A DNA stretch of 64,000 nucleotides from Sporolactobacillus shoreae (GCF_004684935.1 NZ_SRJD01000001.1:62001-126000); one strand, 5' to 3'; shown: positions 45,396 through 55,247, numbered from the stretch's first letter. Translations and numbers: made by a program. The notes: a model not told the origin generated them from the sequence alone.

Positions 45396-46592
45396 TCCAT
45401 GTTTTGCCAGTATTCTGCGGATCAGGATCCAGGCAAAAGTGAACAGAACCAGGGCGGTGATCATCGGCCCAGCCTGCATTGTTTTATCTGATACGTTTCT
45501 GATGGCGGACTCGCTGGCCAAAAATGCAGGGTCTGCATTGAGATGATCCGAGATATGAAACAAGTGGTATAAGATCCAGGCCGCGCATCCTGAAAAAAAA
45601 GCATGAAAAATTCTCCCTAGAAGAAAAGGGCGGGCACTGAGCCCAGCCTGAGAGAGAATGCCGATTGCCTGTGCCTGTATGGAAAACCCGCAAAATCCGA
45701 GCAATCCGCTAACGAAGATGATGCGTTCAATTAGAGGTACAGGGGCCGCGCCAATTTCATGAGCGCCGATCGTCAGTTCAAAAATTCCCGGAATGGACGC
45801 AGGTCCGAGATCGGAAGAAAAACCGCACATTTTGATCAGAAATGCAAGGCCCAGGCTGAGAATTTTGATCACACCGATTTGAGCCAGCAGGTGATAGGCC
45901 ATAGAAAACAAAGCAATGAACCCACCGATGGCCAGCAGTGTCTGAACGGAAGAAACGACAGCATCGCCAAGCATTTTCCCGAAGGGCTTAAAATGGTTTA
46001 CCCGCTCTTCATGCATGCTGCGCAAAGCTTTAGTAAATACTACGGCTGAGTATGTGGTCTTCGCTTCGTCTTTTTTGCCCCGGTTGTAAAAGCGCATCAC
46101 AAGGCCGACGCCGATATTTCCTAAATAATGCGCAAGAGCGATAACAATGCCAAGCGCGGCTTGATGAAAAAACTGGACTGCGATGACATTAAAAAGAAAG
46201 AGCGGGTTGCTGAAATTTGTAAAGCTGGAAAGCCGTTCCGCTTCATATTTTGACAACTTATTTTCCTGATAGAGTCTTGCCGTCATTCTGGCTCCGGCGG
46301 GAAAACCTGAAAAAAGCCCCATTACAAACACAAATCCCCCGATGCCCGGTACTTTGAATACAGGCCTCATCAAGGGTTCCATAAGAACTCCTGCGAAAGT
46401 GACGACGCCGAAACCGATCATCAGTTCCGACATCACAAAAAAGGGAAAAAGTGCGGGGAAAACTTTTTCCCACCATAACTGCAGCCCCTGATAAGAAGCG
46501 CTGACGGCAGCCACCGGGTAACGGACCATCAGAAAAACGATTCCTGCCGAACATGCGGCAAACAAATATGTTGTTATCTTTGAGCGGATCAT
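45390..46592 (-). CDS. ylbJ: Sporulation integral membrane protein YlbJ
   Basis: 400 residues with about eight to ten membrane helices, of the nucleoside-recognition/gate domain type ([37 protein letters not shown] split over two helices). YlbJ is a SigE-controlled sporulation protein needed for spore cortex formation in B. subtilis. Orientation opposite to coaD and ylbL is the same as in B. subtilis. The ATG at 46592 follows AAGAGGAG. Confidence 0.92.
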   Translation of the reverse strand: MIRSKITTYLFAACSAGIVFLMVRYPVAAVSASYQGLQLWWEKVFPALFPFFVMSELMIGFGVVTFAGVLMEPLMRPVFKVPGIGGFVFVMGLFSGFPAGARMTARLYQENKLSKYEAERLSSFTNFSNPLFLFNVIAVQFFHQAALGIVIALAHYLGNIGVGLVMRFYNRGKKDEAKTTYSAVVFTKALRSMHEERVNHFKPFGKMLGDAVVSSVQTLLAIGGFIALFSMAYHLLAQIGVIKILSLGLAFLIKMCGFSSDLGPASIPGIFELTIGAHEIGAAPVPLIERIIFVSGLLGFCGFSIQAQAIGILSQAGLSARPFLLGRIFHAFFSGCAAWILYHLFHISDHLNADPAFLASESAIRNVSDKTMQAGPMITALVLFTFAWILIRRILAKHGS

Positions 46593-46779
46593 AGGCTTCT
46601 CCTCTTAATCTGACTATCCCGGTGAGCGACTTGTCCCTGTCACAATATACGGGACAGTAAGCAGAGATAGACCACCCGTCCGCCTAATTTCAGATTTTAT
46701 TTCATAATGATGCATACACTCATTGAACGTAGTAATCTGATTTTAGCAATGTAATTTTCACGTTCAGGGGGGAAAATAG

Positions 46780-47802
46780 TTGCAGCGTAAAAAAAGACTT
46801 TTTCTTCAGGCTTTTGTCATTATCGCGGTAGTGATCTTAGCCGCCTGTTATATGATCAGACTTCCTTATTTTGTCCAGAGTCCGGGAAAGGCCCAGTCAA
46901 TGACCCGACTTGTGACAGTCAAAGGCGGGCATCCGGTTAATGGTGATTACAGTCTGGTTTATATATATCTTGGACAGGCAAATATATATGAGTATCTTTG
47001 GGCAAAATTCGACGGAAATAAATACACAACGCTGATTAATGAGAATGAGATAAAGATGCCGAACGAGAATGACCAGGCTTACAATCTGCGCCAGGAAAAT
47101 TACATGGATGAAGCGCAGCAAAGCGCCGCCTACACTGCGTACAAGGAAGCGGGTAAGAAACCAAAGCTGATTCAGCAGGGGGCTCTGGTACTGGGTGTGA
47201 TACCTGGCATGCCGGGAGCCAGAACTTTGAAAACCGGTGATCTGATTATCGGTATGGATCATCATAAAATAAAATCCTCAGCAAACCTGGTTGCACTGCT
47301 TAAAAACATGAGGCCGGGTGACAAAGTCAATCTAACCATCATACGAGGTAAGCAGACCATACAAGCTGAGATTCCGATTTCACGCTTTCCGAAAAATATG
47401 GCCGGGAGTGGCGAGAAGCAGGGACTCGGCATTTATCCAAGCGACCAGTTTAAGGTGCAGGTTGCGCCGCCTGTCCGGTTTAATATAAAGAACATTGGCG
47501 GGCCTTCCGCAGGGCTGATGATGACCCTTGATATTTATGATCAGCTTACCGGACAGGATTTGGCGAAAGGCCGTAACATTGCAGGGACGGGCACAATCGA
47601 ACTAGATGGCTCTGTCGGTCCTATCGGCGGAATTGAGGAAAAAATAGTGGGTGCAGACAAGTCCGGAGTGAAAATTTTCTTTGCCCCAGTTGCCGATCAC
47701 GAGTATGAGGCGGCCGAAAAAACAGCCAAAGCAATCGGGTCACACATGAAAATTGTTCCGGTCCGCACTTTTAGCGATGCAAAAAACTATTTATTGAAAT
47801 AA
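46780..47802 (+). CDS. ylbL: Lon-like PDZ serine protease YlbL
   Basis: 340 residues: an N-terminal membrane anchor (about 6-26), a PDZ domain (about 125-205, LVLGVIPGMPGARTLKTGD) and a C-terminal Lon-type protease domain. The catalytic Ser is in NIGGPSAGLMMTLDI (near residue 244) and the Lys in GGIEEKIVGA. In B. subtilis YlbL acts with CtpA on the checkpoint inhibitor YneA after DNA damage. TTG start after AGGGGGGAAA. ylbK, which lies between ylbJ and ylbL in B. subtilis, is absent. Confidence 0.92.
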   Translation: MQRKKRLFLQAFVIIAVVILAACYMIRLPYFVQSPGKAQSMTRLVTVKGGHPVNGDYSLVYIYLGQANIYEYLWAKFDGNKYTTLINENEIKMPNENDQAYNLRQENYMDEAQQSAAYTAYKEAGKKPKLIQQGALVLGVIPGMPGARTLKTGDLIIGMDHHKIKSSANLVALLKNMRPGDKVNLTIIRGKQTIQAEIPISRFPKNMAGSGEKQGLGIYPSDQFKVQVAPPVRFNIKNIGGPSAGLMMTLDIYDQLTGQDLAKGRNIAGTGTIELDGSVGPIGGIEEKIVGADKSGVKIFFAPVADHEYEAAEKTAKAIGSHMKIVPVRTFSDAKNYLLK

Positions 47803-47813
47803 GGTTTTTAACA

Positions 47814-48020
47814 ATAGGCTATGTTTTAATCCAACGTTGTTTTCACCGATGTATCAGCTGAAGAACGCGTGGTGCGAGACTCCCGCGAGAAGAGAGGCAA
47901 AGAGAGATCACGCAGGCGACTCGATTGTTTGTGGTCCCGGACCGGTCGCGGAAAGTGTTCACAAGCTGAAAGGCCCTATAAATCGATATCAAAGTTTGAC
48001 AGAGTCTAATATAAAAAGGC
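47814..48020 (+). repeat. Degenerate copy of the dispersed GC-rich repeat
   Basis: It starts GGCTATGTTT and contains GGTGCGAGACTCCCGCGAGA and GCGGAAAGTG, matching the reverse complement of the element at 27841-28025 along most of its length. It fills the gap between ylbL and the convergent ylbM. The open frame at 47837-48037 runs inside the repeat and is not a gene. Confidence 0.65.
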
Positions 48021-48033
48021 TGTTTCAGGTGCG

Positions 48034-49284
48034 TTAAGGTTCCGCATTTAGAAACAGCCCTTTATTTTCGTCATAACGGACAGGAGGATGGCTGGATTCA
48101 GTCCTGTGAGAAGGTGATCTTCCAGATAGGAAGTCGTAAACACCGGCCACTTTCAAATCAAGATCAAGAACCGGCAGACGGTGCTGCCTTATTTTAGAGA
48201 TCAGTGGGATTTGCAGTTCTTTTCTTTTCATATTCAGATAGTGCTGCCCCTTCAGATTCATTCCAAGGAGCCTAAGATAAGCTGCCTCACCGGAAGCGGC
48301 CTGATCCTTGGCTTCGATTTTTCTCGTATGTGTCAGAATGTGTACGCATAGCCGCTGCAGCCTTGACCATGTGTAGCGCTTCGTTTTAACGGCAGAGATA
48401 AAATCGCGAAAATGATCGGACCCGCCGATACATGAGAGAAGACGGTTTTCAATGCCCTCCTCAGCTTCATAAATTTCCGCAAGCTGCTCCGAGGTTGAGG
48501 AAATCAGCCTGTATTTCAGAAACGGGAAAAATGTTTCCCAATCCACCAGAGTATTTTGGGCACTGTTTGATTTTAGTATGGAATAAGTGAAAGGTGGTAT
48601 TTTATCAGCCGTAGTATCCCAGCTTTTTTCATTAAGAAGATGCGTGCGGATACTGGTTGCACTGGCAATCCGTCCACCTTCTGAAAAATCCGGATCGCTG
48701 TGTCCTGCTTCTTTCCTGCGAATGGTCACAGGAACCATTCGGCTTCCGCAATGACGGATGGCACTGATGTACTGATAGCCGAGACTGTTGTTCGGCTGAG
48801 TCAGATCGACCAGACTGGTCGACGGCGACCGTTCTGCAAGGCGGCGGTAAGCCGCGGCGTGAGCATTAGGATAACTGATTCCCTGTTTGAGCGCGTTCAT
48901 TAGTTCCGTGCGATAAGAATCCCGATTTTGTTCGATAAGCTGAATGGTTTCCATGAACGGCTCCATCCGGCCGGCTTCACTTCCGAATACAAGATGGGTC
49001 GCACCAATTTGATTGAGCACAGAAACAGCCCCGCGAGCGAAAATGTCCGCTCTGCCGACTGCGAAAATATAAGGAAGTTCAAGGACAAGGTCCACCCCCG
49101 CGCAAAGCGCCATTTGGGTTCTGTCCCATTTCGAGACGATTGAAGGCTCCCCTCGTTGCATGAAGTCTCCGCTCATCACAGCGATAAGTATGTCAGGTGA
49201 AAGTGTGCGACGAATTTGATCCAGCTGGTATAAATGACCGTTATGCAGTGGATTATATTCAGTAATAACTCCGGCAACAAGCAT
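48034..49284 (-). CDS. tmcAL: tRNA(Met) cytidine acetate ligase TmcAL (YlbM)
   Basis: 416 residues. The nucleotidyltransferase-like N-terminal half has GVITEYNPLHNGHLYQL (HxGH) and AVMSGDFMQRGEPSIVSKW, hallmarks of YlbM/TmcAL. The enzyme activates acetate with ATP and acetylates C34 of elongator tRNA-Met to secure AUA/AUG decoding. Minus strand, convergent with ylbL and divergent from ylbN. AAGGAACATAAGGG precedes the ATG. Confidence 0.93.
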   Translation of the reverse strand: MLVAGVITEYNPLHNGHLYQLDQIRRTLSPDILIAVMSGDFMQRGEPSIVSKWDRTQMALCAGVDLVLELPYIFAVGRADIFARGAVSVLNQIGATHLVFGSEAGRMEPFMETIQLIEQNRDSYRTELMNALKQGISYPNAHAAAYRRLAERSPSTSLVDLTQPNNSLGYQYISAIRHCGSRMVPVTIRRKEAGHSDPDFSEGGRIASATSIRTHLLNEKSWDTTADKIPPFTYSILKSNSAQNTLVDWETFFPFLKYRLISSTSEQLAEIYEAEEGIENRLLSCIGGSDHFRDFISAVKTKRYTWSRLQRLCVHILTHTRKIEAKDQAASGEAAYLRLLGMNLKGQHYLNMKRKELQIPLISKIRQHRLPVLDLDLKVAGVYDFLSGRSPSHRTESSHPPVRYDENKGLFLNAEP

Positions 49285-49376
49285 CCCTTATGTTCCTTTC
49301 TGTAGCATGATTCTATATGATCGGATGCGCACATTTTATCATATTTCGCTGAAAATAAGAAATTGCTTTAAAGTAA

Positions 49377-49400
49377 TTGGCTATGTTAATCTTAGTATAG
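49377..49400 (+). repeat. Terminal remnant of the dispersed repeat
   Basis: GGCTATGTTAATCTTAGT resembles the GGCTATGTTT terminus of the elements at 27841-28025 and 47814-48020. It lies just upstream of the ylbN promoter. Confidence 0.4.
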
Positions 49401-49414
49401 GAGAACAGCTCCGA

Positions 49415-49443
49415 TTGACATTCCCCAGGGCAGAGATTATAAT
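49415..49443 (+). promoter_or_regulatory. Consensus SigA promoter for ylbN-rpmF
   Basis: TTGACA (49415-49420) and TATAAT (49438-49443) are separated by exactly 17 bp, a full-consensus promoter and the strongest in the window. This fits a ribosomal protein operon. Confidence 0.9.
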
Positions 49444-49471
49444 AACATTTGTTGTCTAGAGGTGGTTAATT

Positions 49472-49987
49472 ATGTCTTTATCATGGTCAGTTCCCGAACT
49501 GCTTCAATACAGGCAGGAGGGATTTGGTTTTCACGAAGAAGTCGTATTGCCTCTGGAATTGTTTCGAACGGATCCTGAAGTGAGAAAAGTGTCGCCTGTT
49601 GACGTAAAGGGCGTTGTTGAATTTTCAAAACGGTCACTGACTTTCCATTTGCAAATCAGTGGAGCAATGGTGCTACCCTGTGCAGTAACATTGGAAGATG
49701 TCGACTATCCCTTTGATATCAGTACTTCAGAAACTTTTCTACTGGCCGGAGCTGAAGATTCGGATCTTGAAAACGGTGAATTTGTTCACGAGATTGAGAA
49801 TGAACAGATTGACCTTATCCCTTATCTGGTTGAGGCTATTCTGGTTGAAAAACCAATGCGTGTTGTCAGCGATAAGGTCAAGAATGAAAAGCTTTCCGGC
49901 AACGGTTGGGAACTGGTGACGGATAAAGCGGCGGCCTGGCGGATAGATCCAAGGTTGGAAAAACTGAAGAAGTTTTTTAACGATTAA
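49472..49987 (+). CDS. ylbN: YlbN family protein (DUF177, YceD-like)
   Basis: 171 residues of the DUF177 family, widely found directly before rpmF. Conserved features include GVVEFSKRSLTFHLQISGA, LPCAVTLEDV and the acidic segment before IDLIPYLVEAILVEKP. In bacteria and plastids this family is linked to 23S rRNA accumulation. AGAGGTGG precedes the ATG. rpmF starts 23 bp later in the same operon. Confidence 0.92.
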   Translation: MSLSWSVPELLQYRQEGFGFHEEVVLPLELFRTDPEVRKVSPVDVKGVVEFSKRSLTFHLQISGAMVLPCAVTLEDVDYPFDISTSETFLLAGAEDSDLENGEFVHEIENEQIDLIPYLVEAILVEKPMRVVSDKVKNEKLSGNGWELVTDKAAAWRIDPRLEKLKKFFND

Positions 49988-50010
49988 TAAGATTTGAGGA
50001 GGTGTGAACC

Positions 50011-50184
50011 GTGGCAGTACCTAAAAGAAGAACATCGACTACTCGCAAGAACAAACGGCGTACACATTTCAAACTAGCCGTTCCGGGCATGGTGAAATGT
50101 GAAAACTGTGGTGAATATAAATTGGCTCATCGTGTATGTCCGAATTGCGGCTCATACAAGGGTGAAACAATCGTAGAAAAATGA
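50011..50184 (+). CDS. rpmF: 50S ribosomal protein L32
   Basis: 57 residues starting with [21 protein letters not shown] at the N-terminus, then a zinc ribbon with CENC (30-33) and CPNC (43-46). Having four cysteines, it is the zinc-binding (C+) form. GAGGAGGTG lies upstream. It is second in the ylbN operon, driven by a consensus promoter and ended by a terminator at 50202-50230. Confidence 0.97.
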   Translation: MAVPKRRTSTTRKNKRRTHFKLAVPGMVKCENCGEYKLAHRVCPNCGSYKGETIVEK

Positions 50185-50201
50185 TTATTCCGATCTGGAA
50201 G

Positions 50202-50230
50202 GAGAAGCTGAGGCTTCTCTTTTTTTTTTA
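50202..50230 (+). terminator. Terminator after rpmF
   Basis: GAGAAGC (50202-50208) pairs with GCTTCTC (50213-50219) with a 4-nt loop, then ten T residues. Confidence 0.9.
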
Positions 50231-50357
50231 CCTTCCATTATGAAATGATTTATTCTTTTTAAGCGGATTGGGATTAGTCTATTGATCCTATCATCTGCAT
50301 ATTGATGGGAAGAAGCTTAAATTAACTATTCATTTTAAAAGAGAAAGGGGAAAAACG

Positions 50358-50924
50358 ATGTCATCGATACGACAGGATGCCTGGACACACACTGAGGATA
50401 GCAAGCTTGCCGCAACAATCCTGGGTCACATCAGCGCGGGGAGCACACAGTTGGCTGGATTCGCGGAAGCTGCCAACCTGCTATCCCGTACTCCCGCGGC
50501 CTGCGGATTCCGCTGGAATTCAAGTATTCGTAAACAATATGCGGAAGAATTGGGCGAAGCGAAAGCTCAACGAAAAGTATTGAAAATGACGCGCAAAAAA
50601 GGGATTCAGATTGATCCCGGAGAAAAAAAGATATCAGACTCAGAGATACAGCCGATTTCAGAGGCGGTGCTTGAACAAATGATTGATTTTCTGGGACATT
50701 TAAAAAACGAATGGCCGGATCCATCTTTCCTGCAATCTTCCGAACAGATCCGCAGTCTACAACTTGAGAATGGCGCGCTGCATGAGTCTTTTAAAAAGCT
50801 AGAGCAGGAGAACAAGGTTTTAAGGAAAAACTATGCAGCTCTTCTCCGTATTGTGAAAATGGTTGACCAAGCGAGAAAAAATATTGCCGATGAAACAGTC
50901 CAGCAATCTGTCACCAGTGAGTGA
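50358..50924 (+). CDS. ylbO: RsfA family transcriptional regulator (YlbO-like)
   Basis: 188 residues. An N-terminal Myb/SANT-like DNA-binding domain (RQDAWTHTEDSKLAATIL through TPAACGFRWNSSIRKQY) is followed by a variable linker and a C-terminal coiled coil (SLQLENGALHESFKKLEQEN). This is the plan of RsfA/YlbO prespore regulators of Bacillus. The gene lies after rpmF as ylbO does. AAAGGGG precedes the ATG. A terminator follows, so it is separate from the division cluster. Confidence 0.88.
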   Translation: MSSIRQDAWTHTEDSKLAATILGHISAGSTQLAGFAEAANLLSRTPAACGFRWNSSIRKQYAEELGEAKAQRKVLKMTRKKGIQIDPGEKKISDSEIQPISEAVLEQMIDFLGHLKNEWPDPSFLQSSEQIRSLQLENGALHESFKKLEQENKVLRKNYAALLRIVKMVDQARKNIADETVQQSVTSE

Positions 50925-50962
50925 CACAAAAACCCTCAATACGAGAGACATAAGCTAGAAAA

Positions 50963-50997
50963 AAGCTCCGAATATCCTCCGGGGCTTATTTTTTTTA
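50963..50997 (+). terminator. Terminator after ylbO
   Basis: AAGCTCCG (50963-50970) pairs with CGGGGCTT (50980-50987, one wobble), followed by ATTTTTTTTT. Confidence 0.8.
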
Positions 50998-51055
50998 CCC
51001 TGAGATGCCAATTAAGGGGGACATAATCCACAAAATCGTTAATATTTAAAATTAA

Positions 51056-51079
51056 GTGGTGAAAAGTGGAGGATTGTGG
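51056..51079 (+). promoter_or_regulatory. Three phased MraZ-like boxes upstream of mraZ
   Basis: GTGG occurs at 51056-51059, 51066-51069 and 51076-51079, that is every 10 bp exactly, in the contexts AGTGGTGAAA, AGTGGAGGAT and TGTGGTAAAG. MraZ is known to bind 10-bp-spaced direct repeats with a GTG or TGGG core upstream of its own gene, so these are probable autoregulatory operators. A clear -35/-10 pair was not identified. Confidence 0.7.
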
Positions 51080-51109
51080 TAAAGTAAGACCAAGAGGAGG
51101 CGCTCATTC

Positions 51110-51541
51110 ATGTTTATGGGAGAGTTCAATCACAGCATAGACATGAAGGGACGTCTCATTATTCCGGCCAAGTTTCGGGATGAACTCGGCGAATCATTCA
51201 TTGTGACACGTGGCCTTGAACAATGCCTCTTTGTTTATCCAATGTCTGAGTGGCGGCGCATTGAGGAAAAACTAAAAGCACTCCCGTTCACAAGGAAAGA
51301 TGCGAGAGCGTTTACCCGGTTATTCTTCTCAGGTGCCAGTGTCTGTGAACTGGACAAGCAAGGCAGAGTCTCCATTGGAAATGGTCTGAGGGAATATGCG
51401 GGCATTGAAAAAGACTGCGTTGTAATCGGTGTTTCCACACGTCTGGAAATCTGGGACAGCAGTGCTTGGCAACACTACTTTGAAGAATCCGAAGCGTCCT
51501 TCGGCGATATTTCTGAGAGCCTTCTTGATGCGGATTCATAA
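51110..51541 (+). CDS. mraZ: Transcriptional regulator MraZ
   Basis: 143 residues with two SpoVT/AbrB-like domains: [20 protein letters not shown] at the N-terminus and the second copy around [20 protein letters not shown]. MraZ binds repeats in front of the dcw cluster and regulates it. AGAGGAGG precedes the ATG. It is the first gene of the division and wall cluster, with rsmH 72 bp downstream. Confidence 0.96.
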   Translation: MFMGEFNHSIDMKGRLIIPAKFRDELGESFIVTRGLEQCLFVYPMSEWRRIEEKLKALPFTRKDARAFTRLFFSGASVCELDKQGRVSIGNGLREYAGIEKDCVVIGVSTRLEIWDSSAWQHYFEESEASFGDISESLLDADS

Positions 51542-51613
51542 GTACGGCTTTGGTCGGAGATGTATCCACCTGACTGACACGAACACGAAGCCGGACGCAA
51601 GGAGTATGATGAT

Positions 51614-52570
51614 GTGATGTTTGAACACACGACTGTCTTAAAGGAAGAGGCTGTGCACGGGCTGAACATTAAACCGGACGGGCTTTACGTCGATTGCACT
51701 TTAGGCGGTGGAGGACATAGCGAAGAAATTGTCAAAAAATTGAAAAACGGGCATCTGTACGCATTTGATCAGGATCAGGAAGCACTGGACGCGGCGGAGA
51801 AACGTCTTGAACCCTATTCAGGAAAAATCACTTTTATCAAAGCCAATTTTCGCACAATCAGGGACAGCCTCGCTGAAAGAGAGGTTTTTCACGCAGACGG
51901 GATTCTGTTCGATCTTGGCGTATCATCGCCACAGTTCGATCATGCGGACAGAGGATTCAGTTATCAAAATAATGGCCCGCTGGATATGCGGATGGACAGA
52001 GAACAGTCGCTTACAGCCGAGGAGATCGTGAATGAGTGGCCTTATGAAAAACTGGCACATATCTTTTTCATGTACGGTGAGGAACGTTTTTCAAAACAGA
52101 TAGCTAGAACGATTGAACGGCGACGATCTCTGAACCATATTTCGACAACGGAAGAACTCGTTGATTTGATCAAAGAGTCGATTCCCGCTCCAGCCAGGAG
52201 AAAGGGCGGTCATCCTGCCAAACGGGTTTTTCAGGCACTCAGAATCGCGGTAAATGATGAACTTGGCAGTTTGGACGATGCCCTTCATCAGTCTCTCGAA
52301 GTGCTGAAGGTCGGGGGAAGGATTTCTGTTATTACCTTTCAATCTCTGGAAGACAGATTATGCAAACAATTTTTTAAAAAATACAGTGAATTGCCAGAAT
52401 TACCTCAGGGGCTTCCACAGCTTCCTGACGAAGATCAGCCGGTCCTTAAGAAAATTTCCAGGAAACCGATTATTCCGTCGGAATCCGAGGTAGAGAGGAA
52501 TCACCGCGCCAGATCTGCAAAACTTAGAATTGCGGAAAAAGTAAGGACACTCAAGGAGGAGAAACTATGA
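51614..52570 (+). CDS. rsmH: 16S rRNA (cytosine(1402)-N(4))-methyltransferase
   Basis: RsmH (MraW), 318 residues. The SAM site [15 protein letters not shown] and [18 protein letters not shown] are diagnostic, as are [14 protein letters not shown] and [10 protein letters not shown]. It methylates C1402 of 16S rRNA. The start is the GTG at 51614 or the adjacent ATG at 51617; AGGAG lies 9-12 nt upstream. It overlaps ftsL by 4 bp. Confidence 0.96.
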   Translation: MMFEHTTVLKEEAVHGLNIKPDGLYVDCTLGGGGHSEEIVKKLKNGHLYAFDQDQEALDAAEKRLEPYSGKITFIKANFRTIRDSLAEREVFHADGILFDLGVSSPQFDHADRGFSYQNNGPLDMRMDREQSLTAEEIVNEWPYEKLAHIFFMYGEERFSKQIARTIERRRSLNHISTTEELVDLIKESIPAPARRKGGHPAKRVFQALRIAVNDELGSLDDALHQSLEVLKVGGRISVITFQSLEDRLCKQFFKKYSELPELPQGLPQLPDEDQPVLKKISRKPIIPSESEVERNHRARSAKLRIAEKVRTLKEEKL

Positions 52571-52929
52571 GTCAGACCCAGCGCGCATTTAATCTAAATG
52601 AATCACAATATGCTGAACCGAGACGTCAGTATGTGCAGGGACCGTCGGTTAATACTCGCCGTATTACTAAGGGAGAAAAGTTGCTCTGGGTGCTGGCGGG
52701 GACGGCTGTATTCCTCTTTGCAGCGTTAATGGTAACCAATCAGGCGAGATTGTATATGACGTCAAGGGATATTCAGGTATTGCAGGACAAGTTAAGCAAC
52801 CAGTCGAAAGTGACGCAGCAGCTGAAGGCGGACTCTGACAGCCTGAGTTCGCCTGACAGGATTGTCAAGTTCGCGGAAACCAAGCTGGGTCTGAAGTTGG
52901 ATATTAACAACGTCAAGGTTCTTCCATAA
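52567..52929 (+). CDS. ftsL: Cell division protein FtsL
   Basis: 120-residue bitopic membrane protein: a basic cytoplasmic N-terminus, one membrane helix (about residues 38-58, [18 protein letters not shown]) and an extracellular coiled coil with [18 protein letters not shown]. It forms the FtsL-DivIC-FtsQ regulator of septal wall synthesis. ATG overlaps the rsmH stop (ATGA) and pbpB follows within 15 bp. Confidence 0.9.
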   Translation: MSQTQRAFNLNESQYAEPRRQYVQGPSVNTRRITKGEKLLWVLAGTAVFLFAALMVTNQARLYMTSRDIQVLQDKLSNQSKVTQQLKADSDSLSSPDRIVKFAETKLGLKLDINNVKVLP

Positions 52930-52943
52930 GGTGGCTTGTGCCT

Positions 52944-55154
52944 ATGTTTCAGAGAAAAAGAAGAGCGATTAGTTATTGGTCAGGGATAGTCGGCGGAATT
53001 TTTATGCTGACTTTTTTTATCATTATCGGGAGATTTGTATTTATCGCCCAGGGCAAAGAGATTGATGGCCACAGCCTGATTCAGCTCGGGACCAGACAAT
53101 GGACCGAAGTCAAAATTGTTGATGAAAAAAGAGGAACGATCTATTCCAGTAATGGCAGTATTCTTGCTGAGGACGTACCCGCCTATACTCTATATGCTGT
53201 GATCAGCCCAAAGGCTGCAATACATGTTATTGATAAGGAAAAGACCGCCAGTGAATTGGCTCCGATCCTCAAAATGAAAGAGTCGGATCTCCTTTCCGCA
53301 CTTAATCGAAAGGCCTATCAGGTTGAATTCGGATCAAAGGGGAGGATGCTCAGCTTTGCAACAAAACAGAAGATAGACAGCCTGAAACTTCCCGGAATCA
53401 ATTACCTGACCGAATCCAAACGCTATTATCCGGAACAGTCCAGTGCTGCCTACACGATAGGATTTACGCAAACCAATCCGGATAATAACCAGCAGAAGGG
53501 TGTGTTCGGGGTTGAACAGTCCATGGACCGCTATCTGACTGAAATGGATGGATCTGTACGCTATTATACAAGTTCGGGCGGTGTGCCGATTCCTGATGAG
53601 AAACAGAAGATCAATAAACCCGTTCCCGGTGATAATGTCTATCTGACGCTTAATTCCAGTATACAGACGGTGTTGGATCAGACGATGTCTCGTGTCAACG
53701 CTGATTACAAACCGAACAGTATGATCGGCATTGTGGCTGATCCTAAAACAGGCAAAATTCTGGCGATGTCTACGTATCCTGATTTCAATCCTAATCTGAG
53801 GGATATTAAACAATTTAGCAACATAGCTATTGCTTCACCTTACGAACCAGGATCCGTCATGAAAACCTTTACAGTGGCTTCGGCTATTGATGCCGGTGTT
53901 TTCAATGGGAAGGCTACTTACACGTCCGGTGATTACCGGGTAAAGGGAGGGACGATTCACGACTGGAATCGTGCCGGATGGGGAACAATTAATTTTGACC
54001 AAGCGTTTGAACTTTCCTCAAACGTTGGAATGTCTGTACTTACAGACAAATATCTCGGGCCTGACCGTCTTGGAACCTATCTAAAAAAATTTGGATTTAT
54101 GCAAAAAACAGGTATTGATCTTCCCGGGGAGCAGGCGGGGATCGTTAACTGGACTTGGCCGATTGACAAGCTGGAAGCTTCGTTTGGACAAGGTTCCGCT
54201 TTTACAGCGATGCAGATCGTTCAGGCTTCAACAGCGATCGCTAATAATGGTGTCATGATGCGCCCTTATGTGGTGGATAAAGTTGTTAATCCTGAAAACG
54301 GAAAAACAGTCCTTGCCAATCATCCCGTTGTCTCCGGCCATCCGGTCTCCGCGTCTGCCGCAGAACAGACGCGTGCGCTGATGCGTCAGGTGATCACAAA
54401 TAAGAATGTAGTGAACGGCGTCGGAGCGACGGGTACCGCTTTTGATCTGCCCGGCTATGATGTCATCGGAAAGACCGGAACAGCTCAGATCGCAATGAAC
54501 GGACAATATCTTGTAGGAAAAAACAACTACGTGTATTCCTTTCTGGGCATGGCGCCCCAGAATAATCCGAGAGTCATTGTTTATGTGGCGATCAAACAAC
54601 CGCACTTAAAACCGACGGATCTTGGCTCAGAACCTGTCGTTGACATCGCCCGGCCAGTGATGACAAGCAGCCTTCAATATTTGCAGGTGGATAAAAAAGT
54701 GGTCCAGGGAAGCGGACAAAAGGCTGCCCCATCTGTTAAACTTGGCGATTACGCCGGGCAGCCGTTGGATCAGACGGCCCGATCGCTTCAGAGCTTCGGC
54801 CTCAACCCGATAGCGTTAGGCGACAGTCCGACAGTCAGTCGTCAGTTCCCATATCCTGGAGAAGAGCTTGAGGTTGGGAGCAAAGTCATCCTTTATAGCG
54901 GGGGAGCGGTGAAAATGCCGAATATCCAAGGCTGGTCGCTTGCAGACGCGATGAAACTGGCAAATATCACGGATCTGAAATTGAATACCCAGGGATACGG
55001 CTTTGTTGATCAGCAGAAACCGTCGCCCGGAAGTCAGCTGAAGAGCGGCGACACTCTGACAATTGATATGAAACCTTCATTACAGATGAACATTCAAACA
55101 AGTGAGAATAAGGGGAATAATACCGGCGTTTCTGGTGTGTCACCCCAGCAATAA
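52944..55154 (+). CDS. pbpB: Penicillin-binding protein 2B (division transpeptidase)
   Basis: Class B PBP of about 736 residues from the ATG at 52944 (AAGGTGG at better spacing than for the GTG at 52938). An N-terminal membrane helix (about 13-35), a dimerisation domain, then the transpeptidase domain with SVMK (Ser304), SSN (in LSSNVGMS) and KTGTAQ. Two C-terminal PASTA domains start near VKLGDYAGQPLDQ and VKMPNIQGWSLADA. It crosslinks septal peptidoglycan with FtsW. Confidence 0.95.
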   Translation: MFQRKRRAISYWSGIVGGIFMLTFFIIIGRFVFIAQGKEIDGHSLIQLGTRQWTEVKIVDEKRGTIYSSNGSILAEDVPAYTLYAVISPKAAIHVIDKEKTASELAPILKMKESDLLSALNRKAYQVEFGSKGRMLSFATKQKIDSLKLPGINYLTESKRYYPEQSSAAYTIGFTQTNPDNNQQKGVFGVEQSMDRYLTEMDGSVRYYTSSGGVPIPDEKQKINKPVPGDNVYLTLNSSIQTVLDQTMSRVNADYKPNSMIGIVADPKTGKILAMSTYPDFNPNLRDIKQFSNIAIASPYEPGSVMKTFTVASAIDAGVFNGKATYTSGDYRVKGGTIHDWNRAGWGTINFDQAFELSSNVGMSVLTDKYLGPDRLGTYLKKFGFMQKTGIDLPGEQAGIVNWTWPIDKLEASFGQGSAFTAMQIVQASTAIANNGVMMRPYVVDKVVNPENGKTVLANHPVVSGHPVSASAAEQTRALMRQVITNKNVVNGVGATGTAFDLPGYDVIGKTGTAQIAMNGQYLVGKNNYVYSFLGMAPQNNPRVIVYVAIKQPHLKPTDLGSEPVVDIARPVMTSSLQYLQVDKKVVQGSGQKAAPSVKLGDYAGQPLDQTARSLQSFGLNPIALGDSPTVSRQFPYPGEELEVGSKVILYSGGAVKMPNIQGWSLADAMKLANITDLKLNTQGYGFVDQQKPSPGSQLKSGDTLTIDMKPSLQMNIQTSENKGNNTGVSGVSPQQ

Positions 55155-55247
55155 AAGAAAACACGAACAAAGTCCCCCTCTATAGCCTGTTCTATTTTTC
55201 TTTTCCTCCTCATAAGGGTAGGACAAGAAAGATAGGAGGGGCTTTTT

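Noticed and set aside
47837-48037. 66-residue plus-strand frame between ylbL and ylbM
   Set aside because: Lies in a degenerate repeat copy and overlaps ylbM antisense.
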